Below are positions 63,205 through 64,000 of a stretch of DNA of 64,000 nucleotides, piece by piece. Source of the DNA: Notoacmeibacter ruber (GTDB lineage Bacteria; Pseudomonadota; Alphaproteobacteria; Rhizobiales; Rhizobiaceae); NCBI RefSeq assembly GCF_003668555.1, contig NZ_RCWN01000001.1, positions 434,001 through 498,000 of the forward strand. The letters are read 5' to 3'. Position 1 is the stretch's first letter. Each line of letters starts with the position of its first letter. The notes under the pieces were generated by a model. That model was not told where the DNA came from and searched no databases. It saw nothing but the letters and a program-made list of their open reading frames with translations. The position numbers were made by a program, and so were the translations under genes.

Positions 63205-64000
63205 ATGAGAAACAGCCACCCGATCCGTACTGGTCTTCTGGCCGCACTATTTGCCGGGGCCGCCATGCCCGCCCTCGCTGCGGACGAACTCGATCGCTCG
63301 GCGATCGTCGACAATTATGCCGACATTGCTCTTGCCGAATATACGGACTCGCTGGAATTGGCTCGCGACCTCGACGCCAAGATCGATGCTCTGGTTGAAG
63401 ATCCCTCCGAGGACACGCTTCAGGCCGCCAAGGATGCCTGGCTGGCCGCGCGTGTTCCCTATCAGCAGACCGAAGCCTACCGTTTTGGCAACGCCATCGT
63501 GGATGACTGGGAAGGCCGCGTGAATGCATGGCCGCTCGATGAAGGTCTGATCGATTATGTTGACGCCTCTTATGGCACCGAAAGCGACGCCAACACGGCC
63601 TACACCGCCAATGTGATTGCCAATCCGAGTTTCGAACTGAATGGCGAAACTGTCGATGCAAGCTCGATCACACCGGCGCTCCTTCAGGATACGCTGCAGG
63701 AAGCCGGTGGCGTGGAAGCCAACGTGGCGACCGGCTATCATGCGATCGAATTCCTTCTTTGGGGACAGGATCTGAACGGCACCGATGCCGGTGCAGGCGA
63801 TCGTCCGGCCACCGATTTCGCAACCGGTGATGACTGCACAGGCGACAATTGCGAGCGCCGCGCTGAATATCTTCAGGCCGCGTCCGACCTCCTCATCTCC
63901 GACCTGGAAGAGATGGTGGCGAACTGGGAAGAAGGCGGCGAAGCCCGCACGACCCTCACCGATGGCGCGCCGGAAGATGCATTCCGCACGATCCTGACCG
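63205..64000 (+). CDS. Imelysin family protein (partial, C-terminus outside window)
   Basis: Frame from ATG 63205 (preceded by AAAGGAACG) open to the window end, 265 residues seen. The signal peptide is MRNSHPIRTGLLAALFAGAAMPALA. The imelysin signature YHAIEFLLWGQDLNGTDAGAGDRPATDF (GxHxxE with the His intact) lies near 180-210, together with QQTEAYRFGN, VNAWPLDEGLIDYVD and DDCTGDNC. This resembles the iron-regulated imelysin (ICMP/IrpA-like) subgroup, in contrast to the variant at 60376. The C-terminal third is cut off. Confidence 0.92.
   Translation, partial: MRNSHPIRTGLLAALFAGAAMPALAADELDRSAIVDNYADIALAEYTDSLELARDLDAKIDALVEDPSEDTLQAAKDAWLAARVPYQQTEAYRFGNAIVDDWEGRVNAWPLDEGLIDYVDASYGTESDANTAYTANVIANPSFELNGETVDASSITPALLQDTLQEAGGVEANVATGYHAIEFLLWGQDLNGTDAGAGDRPATDFATGDDCTGDNCERRAEYLQAASDLLISDLEEMVANWEEGGEARTTLTDGAPEDAFRTILT

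Overview
The window looks like a chromosomal stretch from a Hyphomicrobiales (Rhizobiales) alphaproteobacterium. Support comes from GcrA, a double-length dCTP deaminase, a SAM-II riboswitch ahead of metZ, UPF0262, DUF2948, DUF6460, an argD-argF-hslO operon, the run murA/DUF2948/hisD/UPF0262/infA/maf/yacG, GC-rich coding sequence, and frequent GTG/TTG starts with 4-nt overlaps. The TRAP system, MscL and imelysin genes would fit an aquatic or marine member, but genus cannot be fixed from the sequence. No insertion sequence, prophage, CRISPR array or rRNA gene was seen. Three tRNA genes are present: Gly-CCC, Thr-GGT and Phe-GAA.

Positions 1-20 kb are mostly housekeeping. They hold the start of a periplasmic binding protein, a processive-type glycosyltransferase, PPK2, and gcrA with three GANTC sites upstream. 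Next come argD-argF-hslO behind a promoter and 5' hairpin, a PACE efflux protein, apaG, a CDP-alcohol phosphotransferase, and metZ under a SAM-II riboswitch with a terminator. A Tat-exported 5'-nucleotidase, dcd, tRNA-Gly, a deacetylase-fold protein, a MATE pump, and pyrD with DUF952 follow.

Positions 18-24 kb resemble the CrbS/CrbR acetate-switch system: a stand-alone symporter-like protein, a LuxR-type response regulator, and a giant symporter-histidine kinase-receiver fusion. Positions 24-36 kb carry mscL, a 3-hydroxybutyrate dehydrogenase, a glutathione-dependent formaldehyde detoxification operon with an NYN nuclease gene in the middle, tRNA-Thr, the murA-to-yacG cluster (with a SulP gene inserted) and tRNA-Phe.

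Positions 36-45 kb hold a diguanylate cyclase, a GntR/FCD regulator, an aldo/keto reductase, a three-gene TRAP transporter and, divergently, a crotonase-fold protein with a MatB-like (malonyl-CoA synthetase-like) ligase. This resembles a malonate-use locus in which the usual decarboxylase MatA is replaced by a crotonase-family protein.

Positions 45-58.5 kb form a dense signalling island. A stressosome operon (RsbR, RsbS, RsbT, RsbT-PP2C fusion, RsbT-histidine kinase fusion) is followed by two paralogous membrane histidine kinases, two paralogous stand-alone receivers, a receiver-degenerate GGDEF-PilZ protein, a receiver-diguanylate cyclase and an Hpt protein. No sigma-B/RsbW pair is present. 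The sequence therefore suggests stressosome output into phosphotransfer and c-di-GMP signalling.

Positions 58.7 kb to the end hold an exported iron-related cluster: di-heme DUF1111 protein, imelysin, DUF1513, an unknown cysteine-containing protein, and a second imelysin cut by the window edge.
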